The notes under the pieces were generated by a model that ran no database searches, had not been told where the DNA came from, and saw nothing but the letters and a program-made list of their open reading frames with translations. Shown piece by piece: positions 43,221 through 51,438 of a DNA stretch of 64,000 bases (the stretch's first letter is position 1; each line of letters starts with the position of its first letter). The stretch is from contig CACYYM010000001.1 in assembly GCA_902778625.1 (NCBI GenBank), positions 62,001 to 126,000 of the forward strand, given 5' to 3'. The DNA comes from an uncultured Bacteroidales bacterium (lineage in GTDB: Bacteria; Bacteroidota; Bacteroidia; Bacteroidales; Bacteroidaceae). The position numbers and the translations under genes were made by a program.

Positions 43221-43295
43221 AACGTTGCGAAATGTCTCACTTAACGTGCTAAAAATAAATTTTAACGTGCCGAAATGAAACACTCGACACGTTGC
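43221..43295. repeat. 22-bp-pitch array AT-2 (degenerate)
   Basis: Centres CGTT (43223), CGTG (43245), CGTG (43266) and CACG (43288) are spaced 22, 21 and 22 bp apart. Flanks resemble array AT-1: TAACGTGCTAAAA, TTAACGTGCCGAAATG. It lies in the 597-bp gap between the 822-residue protein gene and trpS; no gene is seen in that gap. Confidence 0.8.
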
Positions 43296-43336
43296 AATTC
43301 TGCTCGCAATGATGGGTGACTTTTGCGCAATCTGTT

Positions 43337-43387
43337 TTGTTTGTTCGTTCTTCCCTCTCTATATAAGGGGGAAGAACGAACAAACAA
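43337..43387. repeat. Perfect 19-bp inverted repeat
   Basis: Bases 43337-43355 and 43369-43387 are exact reverse complements (TTGTTTGTTCGTTCTTCCC and its partner) around a 13-nt loop. There is no T-run directly after it on either strand, so it is not a standard terminator. Confidence 0.9.
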
Positions 43388-43407
43388 GAACAAACAAATT
43401 CGCAAAA

Positions 43408-43568
43408 CACTCGTCACTCATCACCAACCCCACATAATACCCTGAATGTCAACCAAATACAAGGATGATGAGTGGGTGATGAGTGATGAAGAGTCGTCAG
43501 GCACTCATCACCTTCGCTACTTGCGATTAACAGGGGCTTTAAGGCCTGTTGGTGATGAGTGATGAGTG
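43408..43568. repeat. 161-bp element with 21-bp imperfect inverted termini
   Basis: The left end (43408-43428, CACTCGTCACTCATCACCAAC) matches the reverse complement of the right end (43548-43568) with one mismatch. Inside, the same motif GGTGATGAGTG occurs again as a plus copy near 43475 and a minus copy near 43502, so four copies alternate minus, plus, minus, plus and can form nested hairpins. It abuts the trpS stop. It has no coding capacity, and a target-site duplication is not clear. Confidence 0.85.
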
Positions 43569-43571
43569 TTT

Positions 43572-44660
43572 TTATTTCTGGAAGCGGAGTGCTTGTTCTT
43601 CGATGAGGGCGCGGTCGTCGAAGTAGTTTATCTTCATGGCCTTGCGCACTTCGTCCATCGTCTTGCAGGCTTCTTCCCGGGCTACTTCACAACCTTTGCG
43701 GAGTATCTCGTAGACGGCGGGTATGTCTTTCTCGTACTCTGCTCGGCGCTGACGGATGGGTTCGAGCACTTCCTGGAGCACGCCCATGAGAAGCTTCTTG
43801 CACTTCACGTCGCCGAGTCCACCACGGGTGTAGTGGTCCTTCATCTCCTGCAGGGTGGCGTATTCGCCCGTAATGCGCGACACTTGCTCGTCTGTTGCGA
43901 AGGCGTCGAGATAGGTGAAGACGGTGTTGCCCTCGAGGTGCCCGGGGTCGCTGACCTGCAGGTGCTCTGGGTCGGTGTACATTGTCTTGACCTTCTTGTT
44001 GACCTCATCTGCCGGGTCGCTGAGGTAGATGCAGTTGCCGAGGCTCTTGCTCATCTTGGCCTTGCCGTCGGTACCTGGCAGGCGCAGGCAGGCTGCGTTC
44101 TCGGGCAGGAGTATGTTTGGTTCGACAAGTGTCTCTCCGTAGATATTGTTGAAGCGGCGCACGATTTCTCGGCACTGCTCGAGCATGGGCTCCTGGTCGT
44201 CGCCGGCAGGCACGGTTGTTGCCTTGAACATTGCGATGTCGGCTGCCTGACTGATGGGATAGGTGAAGAAGCCGACGGGGATGCTTTCGCCGTTGAAGCC
44301 GCGCATCTGTATCTCGGTCTTGACGGTCGGATTGCGTTGCAGGCGTGAGACGCTGACCATATCCATGAAGTAGAACGAGAGTTCGCAGAGTTCGGGTATT
44401 TGACTTTGGATGAAGAGCGTTGTCTTCGATGGATCGAGGCCTGCTGCGAGGTAGTCGAGGGCGACTTCGATGACGTTCTGTCGCACCTTCTCCGGGTTGT
44501 CAATGTTGTCGGTGAGCGCCTGTGCGTCTGCCTCGAAGACAAATATCTTGTCGTAGAGGCCCGAGTTCTGAAGTTCTACGCGACGGCGAAGCGAGCCGAC
44601 ATAGTGCCCGATGTGGAGCTTGCCGGTGGGGCGGTCGCCTGTAAGGATGATCTTTTTCAT
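43572..44660 (-). CDS. trpS: Tryptophanyl-tRNA synthetase
   Basis: A 362-residue class I synthetase. The HIGH-type signature is [14 protein letters not shown] (about 11-24) and the KMSKS loop is [27 protein letters not shown] and [20 protein letters not shown] agree with TrpRS. It is somewhat longer than the usual ~330 residues. It is the last gene of a minus-strand run that includes mutL. The 48-bp gap from mutL holds a 9-bp tandem repeat. Confidence 0.96.
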   Translation of the reverse strand: MKKIILTGDRPTGKLHIGHYVGSLRRRVELQNSGLYDKIFVFEADAQALTDNIDNPEKVRQNVIEVALDYLAAGLDPSKTTLFIQSQIPELCELSFYFMDMVSVSRLQRNPTVKTEIQMRGFNGESIPVGFFTYPISQAADIAMFKATTVPAGDDQEPMLEQCREIVRRFNNIYGETLVEPNILLPENAACLRLPGTDGKAKMSKSLGNCIYLSDPADEVNKKVKTMYTDPEHLQVSDPGHLEGNTVFTYLDAFATDEQVSRITGEYATLQEMKDHYTRGGLGDVKCKKLLMGVLQEVLEPIRQRRAEYEKDIPAVYEILRKGCEVAREEACKTMDEVRKAMKINYFDDRALIEEQALRFQK

Positions 44661-44668
44661 TATTATAA

Positions 44669-44711
44669 GGACTTTATGGACTTTAAGGACCTTAGGGACC
44701 TTAAGGTCTTA
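44669..44711. repeat. 9-bp GGACYTTAN repeat between mutL and trpS
   Basis: About five tandem 9-mers from 44669 (GGACTTTAT, GGACTTTAA, GGACCTTAG, GGACCTTAA, then a partial unit). The last overlaps the mutL stop codon. The unit matches the repeat inside the GH115 gene. Confidence 0.9.
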
Positions 44712-46514
44712 GTTAAACATCTTATCTATTTGTTCCTGCTGGAGGATCGTGATTATAGTCTTGCCGCTGGGCGAGAGGTTCGGGTTGTCGCACTGGAAGA
44801 GGTCGCCGATGAGCGTCTCCATCTGTACGGGTGTAAGCACCTCGCCTATCTCGATGGCATTGTGACGAGCCAGGACGAGGGCCAGCTGGTGGTGCAAGGC
44901 ATCGGCATGGGCACCGTCCTGCTGCTTGACGGATTCCACCATCTGCTGCACGACAGCCACCGGATTGCTTTGTCCGGAGGGAGCGCCGACGATGGAGAAC
45001 GAGCTGCCGCCAAGCGATGTGATGTCGAAGCCAAGTGCCCGCACGTCGTCGAGAATGCCGGTGAGCAGGGCTGCGTCGGACGGCGAGAGCTCGAGCAGTT
45101 CGGGGAACAGCAGGCCTTGTGTAGCGGCGTTGTGCTCCTGCATCTGCTTCATGTAGCGCTCGTAGAGGATGCGTACGTGGGCGCGTCGCTGATCGACCAT
45201 CATCAGGCCCGACTGCACGGCGGTCAGGATGTACTGGCCCTTGTATTGATAGTGTTGGCTGCTCATCTCCATCTCCTCTTGGAAGAGGTTCTGGGAACTC
45301 TGGATATTCTGAGTGTTCGGAATACTCTGATTAGTCTGAGAAGCTGCCGCTTGCTCGTAGAGTTTCTCCCATTGTCGCGTTGGCTTGCGGCTCTCGTTAT
45401 GGCTGCTGAAGGGGTTGTAGGTCGGATTGACTTGCACGCGAGGCACTTTGACATCGCCAAGCCCTCGTGCATCGTAAGTCGGTATGTCGGGACGCCCTTC
45501 CACATCGAAGTCTATGGTGGGCACAGCGTTGAACTTGCCCAAAGCATCGCGGACGCCAGCAAGGACGATGCTCCAGATCTCCGTCTCGTTCTCGAACTTA
45601 ATCTCCGTCTTCGTGGGGTGTATGTTGACGTCGATATTGGCAGGATCGACCTCGAAGTAGATGAAGTACGGCACCTGGTCGCCGTCGGGAATGAGATGGC
45701 TGAAGGCTTCCATCACTGCGTAATGGAAACGCGGATGTCGCATGAAGCGGCCATTGACGAAGAGAAACTGCGAGGCACCTTTCTTGCGTGCTGCCTCGGG
45801 TTTGCCCACGAAGCCACTTATCTTCACAAGCGACGTCTCTACCTGTAAAGGCAAGAGCTGTTCGCCAAGTTTCTTGCCAAAGATGCCGACGATGCGCTGC
45901 AAGCTACCGCCGGCAGGCAATTGCATCAGCTGATTGCCGTTGCTCGAAAGGGTGAACGAGACGGACGGATTAACCAAAGCAATGCGTTCGAAATCCTGTA
46001 TGATGTTGTTCAACTCGGTCTGGTTCGACTTGAGGAACTTCCTTCGTGCCGGCACGTTAAAAAAGAGATTGCTCACCTCGAAGTTGGCTCCAACTGGGCA
46101 TGAACAGACTTCCTGCGACACGACTTTCGAGCCTTCGAGGCACAACTGCACACCCAGCTCTTGCTCTGCCGTTCTTGTCGTCAGCTTGACCTGCGACACA
46201 GCAGCGATGGATGGCAATGCCTCACCCCGGAAGCCCATCGTCTGGAGCGTGAAGAGGTCTTCGGCCTTCGCTATCTTGGACGTTGCATGGCGCTCGAAAG
46301 CCATTCGGGCATCTGTCTCGGTCATGCCCTTGCCATCGTCGATGACCTGTATGGACGTACGACCTGCATCCTGCACCAGCACGTCGATAGTCGTCGCACC
46401 TGCATCGACAGCATTCTCCATCAATTCCTTGATGACGGATGCCGGACGCTGCACAACCTCGCCAGCGGCAATCTGGTTGGCAACGGAGTCGGGCAGAAGG
46501 TGTATGATGTCCAT
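44709..46514 (-). CDS. mutL: DNA mismatch repair protein MutL
   Basis: A 601-residue GHKL ATPase that links mismatch recognition to strand removal. The N-terminal motifs are QIAAGEVVQRPASVIKELMENA (about 14-35, as two adjoining pieces), DAGATTIDV, DDGKGM and the TMGFRGEALPSIAAVS loop. The C-terminal dimerisation domain begins near residue 415. The endonuclease motif DQHA(x)2E(x)4E of many MutL proteins reads MVDQRRAHVRILYERY here, so strand-nicking activity is doubtful. It lies between the 97-residue membrane protein gene and trpS. Confidence 0.95.
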   Translation of the reverse strand: MDIIHLLPDSVANQIAAGEVVQRPASVIKELMENAVDAGATTIDVLVQDAGRTSIQVIDDGKGMTETDARMAFERHATSKIAKAEDLFTLQTMGFRGEALPSIAAVSQVKLTTRTAEQELGVQLCLEGSKVVSQEVCSCPVGANFEVSNLFFNVPARRKFLKSNQTELNNIIQDFERIALVNPSVSFTLSSNGNQLMQLPAGGSLQRIVGIFGKKLGEQLLPLQVETSLVKISGFVGKPEAARKKGASQFLFVNGRFMRHPRFHYAVMEAFSHLIPDGDQVPYFIYFEVDPANIDVNIHPTKTEIKFENETEIWSIVLAGVRDALGKFNAVPTIDFDVEGRPDIPTYDARGLGDVKVPRVQVNPTYNPFSSHNESRKPTRQWEKLYEQAAASQTNQSIPNTQNIQSSQNLFQEEMEMSSQHYQYKGQYILTAVQSGLMMVDQRRAHVRILYERYMKQMQEHNAATQGLLFPELLELSPSDAALLTGILDDVRALGFDITSLGGSSFSIVGAPSGQSNPVAVVQQMVESVKQQDGAHADALHHQLALVLARHNAIEIGEVLTPVQMETLIGDLFQCDNPNLSPSGKTIITILQQEQIDKMFN

Positions 46515-46554
46515 TATATTTCGTTATGACGTTCTAACGTAATTACAAGGTTCT

Positions 46555-46848
46555 CTATCTTATTCCTGTCAGCAGGAAGCGCCAAAGGATGAGCAAGCCG
46601 AAGAGTATGACGAGGATGATGGGCCAGCCAAGCTTCGAGCCATTCTCCTTGTGTTTCTGTGCACGTGGGGTGTAGTTGATGAATGTGCCACGAAACTTGT
46701 CGGGATCGTAGGTCTCTTCGTTTGCAGGCACTTCTCCCTGCTCACGCTTTACCTCATCGACAAGTTTCTGCAGACGGTCGCGCGACTCGTCTGTGTAAAT
46801 GCTTACTCGGCGGAACTTACGTGGTTCTCTTGTGCTGAACAGTCTCAT
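46555..46848 (-). CDS. Small membrane protein (97 residues)
   Basis: A 97-residue protein with a soluble, charged N-terminal part (MRLFSTREPRKFRRVSIYTD) and one C-terminal membrane helix (about 76-94, IILVILFGLLILWRFLLTG). I do not recognise a named family; its place between the OstA-like gene (4 bp) and mutL (40 bp) seems familiar from Bacteroidales gene order, but I cannot verify that here. It is probably tail-anchored with its N-terminus in the cytoplasm. Confidence 0.8.
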   Translation of the reverse strand: MRLFSTREPRKFRRVSIYTDESRDRLQKLVDEVKREQGEVPANEETYDPDKFRGTFINYTPRAQKHKENGSKLGWPIILVILFGLLILWRFLLTGIR

Positions 46849-46852
46849 ATTC

Positions 46853-48610
46853 TTACTCTTCGACGGGGTTTATGGAGTTAATGGAATCAGCAGGCTCTAC
46901 AGGTTCTGTGGCTTCAACAGGTTCTGTGGCTTCAACAGGTTCGGCAGGGTTTAAGCCTCGCTTCTTCTTGATGTCGCTGAGCTTCTGCCTTGGAGCCGAG
47001 TGACGCACGCTCTCCTTGAGCTCCGTGCCTGCTCTCTTAGGTCGCCACTCGAAAAGGTCGTACTGGTCGAGCGGCCGTATGTAGTCGAACCATGCAAAGT
47101 TCTGCAAGTAGAGTGCGTCAGAGGGGATGAGCGCTATCGGATACATGATGCCCGTCGCGGCGGGCATCCAGATGTGGTCCACCTGGTTCTTGTTCACAAA
47201 CATCTTCAAGAGGGAAGTCTCGGTGTGGTTCATCTCAACCATGATGCTGTCCTCGTCGAAAGGATAATAGTTAACGAAGACGTTGCCCTCAGACGTCGAC
47301 AGATACAACTCGCCGTCCTTGAAGTAGGAGTGCATCTCGTGTCCCGTCACTTGATTGTAATGGATATCGTCTATCTTCTCGACCGACATAGCTTGCCGCA
47401 GCACTTGTATGCTGTCGATGTTCTCTCCGTTGAAGAAGATTCTTATTTCTTCGCCCAGCTGCTGTTGCCCTTGCTGCCAGATGATTGGGTCGCGGTACAT
47501 GAAGAGCACGCTGTCGCGCGTGTCATAAACCAACGAGTCGCAAACAGCTTGCAGGTCGCGACGAAAGGCTCGCATGTGATAGTAAGCATGAACGACGCGA
47601 TAGGTGGAGTCTGTGTCGATGTTGTACGTGAACGCTTTGATTGTGTCGGCATGGGCATACATCGTGTCTTGCTGGCTATAGTCGATAACCAAAGCGCTGT
47701 CCGTCGCCATGACATAACCTGTGCTGTCTTCGTAGTAACAATATTCGCCAGTGAACATATTCTTGTTAACAACGTCAGTATATACAACGTTGCCAAAAGC
47801 CTCAGCGGTAGCGACATCGTCGTTCCATACTACGCTGTCGCCGACGAGTCGCTTGCCGTTGTTCGTCAGGATGCTTCGGTCAAGCAAATGTGTATGCTGG
47901 GCTTGCGTATCATAGTAACCGAGCTCGCTATAGATATGGTTCTCGCCATTCTCAATGTTCGAAGGGCCAACGATGTGGGCAATAGCGGTCTCCGTATTAT
48001 AATGCAGCGTGTCGGAAATAAGAATGGTCTCTGGTTTGGCAGGCGGTGCGGGATTAACCAAGCGGACGTTGTAATTGAAGACCGCTTCATGCGTTGGAGG
48101 GCTGTACTCGCCCCAATCGCTTGTCAACTGATTGTTGTGGTCGAGGACCTTTCCGCCTTCGAAGAAGTAACCGAGTTCATAGAGACGGTCATAGTCGAGA
48201 CTGTCGGTGTAGATGGTCATAGTTCCGTGCTTGAGCACAACATCATATCGTGCCCGTGCCAAACGGTCGAGGCCGTTATAGTAAAGCACTTCGCTATTGA
48301 GATGAAGCGTATCGCCTTGGTTCATTCGGACATGACCGAAGGCGTCGAAGGAGTTACTGTCCTCGTAGTAAAGTGCACTGTCGCAGTACATGAGTACACC
48401 TTCGTGGCGGAAGCGGACATCGCCCACAAGGATTTGTGCCGTTCGATGAATGTGCTCGTCGAAGTATAGGTGGTCAGCATGCAACAGGTGCACCTTGCTG
48501 TCGGATTGCGTTCGCTTTCCAGCAGGCTTGCGGTCCGGTGTTACAGCCATAAGCAGGCAAAAGCAGAAGAACAGGGACGCACAAAGGATGTATAGTCGCC
48601 GACTCTTCAC
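46853..48610 (-). CDS. OstA/LptA-like LPS transport protein
   Basis: A 585-residue exported protein with an N-terminal hydrophobic signal (about 6-23). It contains repeated OstA/LptA beta-jellyroll segments: HLLHADHLYFDEHIHRTAQI, LVGDVRFRHEGVLMYCDSAL, FGNVVYTDVVNKNMFTGEYC. Such proteins bridge LPS through the periplasm. It is much longer than E. coli LptA, as I would expect in Bacteroidetes. The last ~25 residues are a PVEATE repeat encoded by an 18-bp tandem repeat. The start overlaps the stop of the parvulin gene upstream by 4 bp, tying LPS transport to outer-membrane protein folding. Confidence 0.88.
   Translation of the reverse strand: MKSRRLYILCASLFFCFCLLMAVTPDRKPAGKRTQSDSKVHLLHADHLYFDEHIHRTAQILVGDVRFRHEGVLMYCDSALYYEDSNSFDAFGHVRMNQGDTLHLNSEVLYYNGLDRLARARYDVVLKHGTMTIYTDSLDYDRLYELGYFFEGGKVLDHNNQLTSDWGEYSPPTHEAVFNYNVRLVNPAPPAKPETILISDTLHYNTETAIAHIVGPSNIENGENHIYSELGYYDTQAQHTHLLDRSILTNNGKRLVGDSVVWNDDVATAEAFGNVVYTDVVNKNMFTGEYCYYEDSTGYVMATDSALVIDYSQQDTMYAHADTIKAFTYNIDTDSTYRVVHAYYHMRAFRRDLQAVCDSLVYDTRDSVLFMYRDPIIWQQGQQQLGEEIRIFFNGENIDSIQVLRQAMSVEKIDDIHYNQVTGHEMHSYFKDGELYLSTSEGNVFVNYYPFDEDSIMVEMNHTETSLLKMFVNKNQVDHIWMPAATGIMYPIALIPSDALYLQNFAWFDYIRPLDQYDLFEWRPKRAGTELKESVRHSAPRQKLSDIKKKRGLNPAEPVEATEPVEATEPVEPADSINSINPVEE
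46903..46945. repeat. 18-bp tandem repeat at the OstA-like C-terminus
   Basis: GTTCTGTGGCTTCAACAG occurs at 46903 and 46921, with partial copies on both sides. It encodes PVEATE repeats in the minus-strand gene and should vary in copy number. Confidence 0.85.
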
Positions 48611-49971
48611 TTTACCCAGCCCTCATATTGGAACTCGCAGTCTCTCCAGTCAGGATTGATGCGGATGTATGTACTTTTCTGTTTCTCTTTTATCCAATTA
48701 AGGATTGTTTCCTCGCCTTTCTTGTTTTTCACGATGTCCTGCATCACCTGGAAGTCTTCGGTAATGCTGGCACGGTGTGTGAGGGTACGATTCTTAAGTC
48801 GGGCGATGGCACAGACTGTCTTGCCTTTCGTGTTAATCATAGTGAAGGGCTTCGATATCTCGCCCACTTCGAGCGACTCGACCGTGCGGGCAAGTTCGGA
48901 GGAGAGAGCCGAGAGTTCGCTCATCTCGAAACGAGTGGAGGTCTCGCCCGTTTCTCTGTTAATGTTGGAGACGATGCCGTGATTATTGCGCGAGTCCTTG
49001 TCATCGGAAGCATAGCGAGCGGCATCCTCGAACGATATCTTGCCATCGACAATGTCTGCCTTTATGGAATCGAGGACGACGAGTGCGCTGTCAATGTCTG
49101 CCTGTGCCACTTCGGGCCGCTTAAGGATGTGACGGCACTTAATCTTATCGCCGCGCTTGTCGATGAGCTGAATGATGTGGTAGCCGAACTCGCTCTGAGC
49201 AATCTTGCTCACCTTATTGGGATCTGTCAGGCTGAATGCAATGTTGGCAAAGCCCGGGTCGAGCTCTGTCTTTCCCATGTATGGCATTTCACCGCCCTGG
49301 CGCGCCGAACCCGGGTCTTCGCTATAGAGGCGGGCAAGAGTAGAGAAAGACGTCGAGCCACTATTGACACGCTCTGTGTAGTCGCGCAGCAAGTCTTTGA
49401 TGCGATCAATCTCTGTCTGGGGAATACGCGGCTGAAGCACGAGAATCTGCACCTCGACCTGAGTTGGGATGAGCGGCAAACTGTCTTCTGGCATATCCTT
49501 GAAGAAGCGACGAACTTCTGCTGGCGTCACCTTGATATCTGACATGAGCTGCTCACGCATACGCATCGCAACCATTTCGTTCTTGACCATATCGTGCATC
49601 TCTTCGCGTATCTGCACCATTGGCATCTTCATGTACTCTTCGAGCTTCTCCTTTGAGCCTGCCATCATGATTCTCTTGTTGAGTTCCTCCTCGACGTATG
49701 GGCTTGCATCGGCATCGCTGACATCGATGCTGTCGATGACTGCCTGATGCAGAAAGAGCTTTTGGATGGCAAGCTGTTCCGGTATAACACAATAAGGATT
49801 GCCCTTCAGCTGTGTGCCATATTCCATGCGGCGCTTCTCGACGTCGGAGCGCAATATAGCCTCATCCCCCACGACCCAAACGACCTCGTCTATGACATTC
49901 TTCTGTGCCACAGAGAGCAGGCTGAAGAGCACTGCGAAGAGGCAAAGCGCGTATCGTTTCCTTGCGTTCAT
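48607..49971 (-). CDS. SurA-like peptidylprolyl isomerase
   Basis: A 454-residue periplasmic foldase with signal peptide MNARKRYALCLFAVLFSLLSVA. An N-terminal SurA-type helical chaperone part (DEVVWVVGDEAILRSDVEKR) is followed by a parvulin PPIase domain (about 170-270, with FSTLARLYSEDPGSARQGGE and FGYHIIQLIDKRGDK). A second, degenerate one begins CRHILKRPEVAQADIDSALV. It assists outer-membrane protein biogenesis. It lies 4 bp after the other parvulin gene and overlaps the OstA-like gene. Confidence 0.92.
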   Translation of the reverse strand: MNARKRYALCLFAVLFSLLSVAQKNVIDEVVWVVGDEAILRSDVEKRRMEYGTQLKGNPYCVIPEQLAIQKLFLHQAVIDSIDVSDADASPYVEEELNKRIMMAGSKEKLEEYMKMPMVQIREEMHDMVKNEMVAMRMREQLMSDIKVTPAEVRRFFKDMPEDSLPLIPTQVEVQILVLQPRIPQTEIDRIKDLLRDYTERVNSGSTSFSTLARLYSEDPGSARQGGEMPYMGKTELDPGFANIAFSLTDPNKVSKIAQSEFGYHIIQLIDKRGDKIKCRHILKRPEVAQADIDSALVVLDSIKADIVDGKISFEDAARYASDDKDSRNNHGIVSNINRETGETSTRFEMSELSALSSELARTVESLEVGEISKPFTMINTKGKTVCAIARLKNRTLTHRASITEDFQVMQDIVKNKKGEETILNWIKEKQKSTYIRINPDWRDCEFQYEGWVK

Positions 49972-49975
49972 GCTT

Positions 49976-51394
49976 TTAATGGTTGTTTACTGTCGCGAGC
50001 ACTGCTTTGTCTATCTCGACGGTGTAGCGCTTGCGAAGTTCTGCCACAAACTCATCTTCCTTGAAGCGTTGATAGTCGCTGACCACCTGATTGCTGACGT
50101 CGGTCCACTCGGCGGGTCCTTTCTTAAGCATTTTGCCGAGAACGCCGATATAATTGCAGTTCTTATAGGGTTTGAGTTCGGCGGTCTTGTCTTTGAAGGC
50201 GATACGGTCAACGTTGGGATTTTCGCCTTTCTTGAAGACACGGCGCTCCATGCGAACCATAACGCTGTCCTTGTTGTATACCGAGCGGATGGTGTTCAGC
50301 CACTTCTCCTGCGGCAGCTTCTTCACGAGCTTCTTCACGCCCTTGACGTCTGCCTCGTTGCGACAGTAGTACACCATACCGCTGTAGTGCGGCTCGTCCC
50401 AAGCATATTGCTTCTTGTTCTTCTTGAAATACTTCTGAAGGGAGAGGGTGTCTGTCGCTGCGGGTTCCCAAATCTTCCTGTTGCATTCCTCGAAGAGGAG
50501 CAAGCCATCGTGATATTCCTGCACTAAGTATTTGAGCTCATTGTCCTTTGCACAGAACTCTTCCGTCTTCTCGTCAAGAATTTGCTCGATGGTCTTTTCG
50601 TTTTTTCCTGAGATAGAATCGAGGACTTGCTGAGAAAGCTGGTTCTCGATGCCTTGTGTCTCGAGGAACTGCTGAATCTTGTCGTGCAGTTCGTCGTATG
50701 TCTCAAGGTCTTTTCTGCCCATAAGCTTAACAATGTCGTAGCCGAAAGGCATGAGGAAAGGCTCGCTCATCTCACCTTCCTGGAGTGAATAGGCGACGTC
50801 CTCGAACTCCTTTACGAGCTGATTGGGACCAATCCAAGGCAGCATGCCACCGCGAGAGGCAGAGCCATAATCCTGTGACTCTTGTTTTGCCATCTCAGCG
50901 AAGTCAGCGCCGTCCTTCAGGGCCTGATAGATGGAGTCAATCCGCACTTTGGCTGCCGCCTTTTGTTCTTCGGTGGCGTCCTGTGCCAGATGAATCAGGA
51001 TGTGAGCGGGCTGCAAAAGCTGCTTGCCTTCGAGTCGGGCGAGCAGACCGTCGTAGTAGTTACGAACCTCTTTCTCCTTTGCACCTTCGGGCACGAGAAG
51101 CGGACGTATCTGCTGGTCGCGATACTGACGGAACTCTTTCTGATAGCTTGAGAGGGTATCGAGATGGTCGTCGAGGGCAGCTTGCACCTTGAGCTTGTAG
51201 TTCACGAAGAGGTCGGCATACTCTTCGACGCTCTTCTTGTCGATGACGCCTTCCGAATTGTTCTTATTGTAGTTGTACTCGAATTCGCTGCGAGGAACGG
51301 GGACTCCGTTGATTCGCATCACGATGGGATCTTCCTGAGCAGCAGCTGTCAGTGCCAGAGCTACCAATGCAAAGCTGATAAGTATCTTTTTCAT
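49976..51394 (-). CDS. Parvulin-type peptidylprolyl isomerase
   Basis: A 472-residue periplasmic protein with signal peptide MKKILISFALVALALTAAAQ. The PPIase domain covers about 120-225 (PAHILIHLAQDATEEQKAAA, DFAEMAKQESQDYGSASRGG, FGYDIVKLMGRK). A long N-terminal helical region carries NGVPVPRSEFEYNYNKNN, and the C-terminal half resembles another, poorly conserved PPIase segment. It lies 44 bp downstream of guaB and 4 bp before the SurA-like gene. The paired foldases probably serve different clients. Confidence 0.92.
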   Translation of the reverse strand: MKKILISFALVALALTAAAQEDPIVMRINGVPVPRSEFEYNYNKNNSEGVIDKKSVEEYADLFVNYKLKVQAALDDHLDTLSSYQKEFRQYRDQQIRPLLVPEGAKEKEVRNYYDGLLARLEGKQLLQPAHILIHLAQDATEEQKAAAKVRIDSIYQALKDGADFAEMAKQESQDYGSASRGGMLPWIGPNQLVKEFEDVAYSLQEGEMSEPFLMPFGYDIVKLMGRKDLETYDELHDKIQQFLETQGIENQLSQQVLDSISGKNEKTIEQILDEKTEEFCAKDNELKYLVQEYHDGLLLFEECNRKIWEPAATDTLSLQKYFKKNKKQYAWDEPHYSGMVYYCRNEADVKGVKKLVKKLPQEKWLNTIRSVYNKDSVMVRMERRVFKKGENPNVDRIAFKDKTAELKPYKNCNYIGVLGKMLKKGPAEWTDVSNQVVSDYQRFKEDEFVAELRKRYTVEIDKAVLATVNNH

Positions 51395-51438
51395 CTTAAT
51401 GGGGTTAATAGGCTTTATAGGGTTATTGGGTTAAGGGT

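Noticed and set aside
44400-45848. Long plus-strand frame opposite trpS and mutL
   Set aside because: It is the antisense shadow of two well-recognised genes and has no family features.
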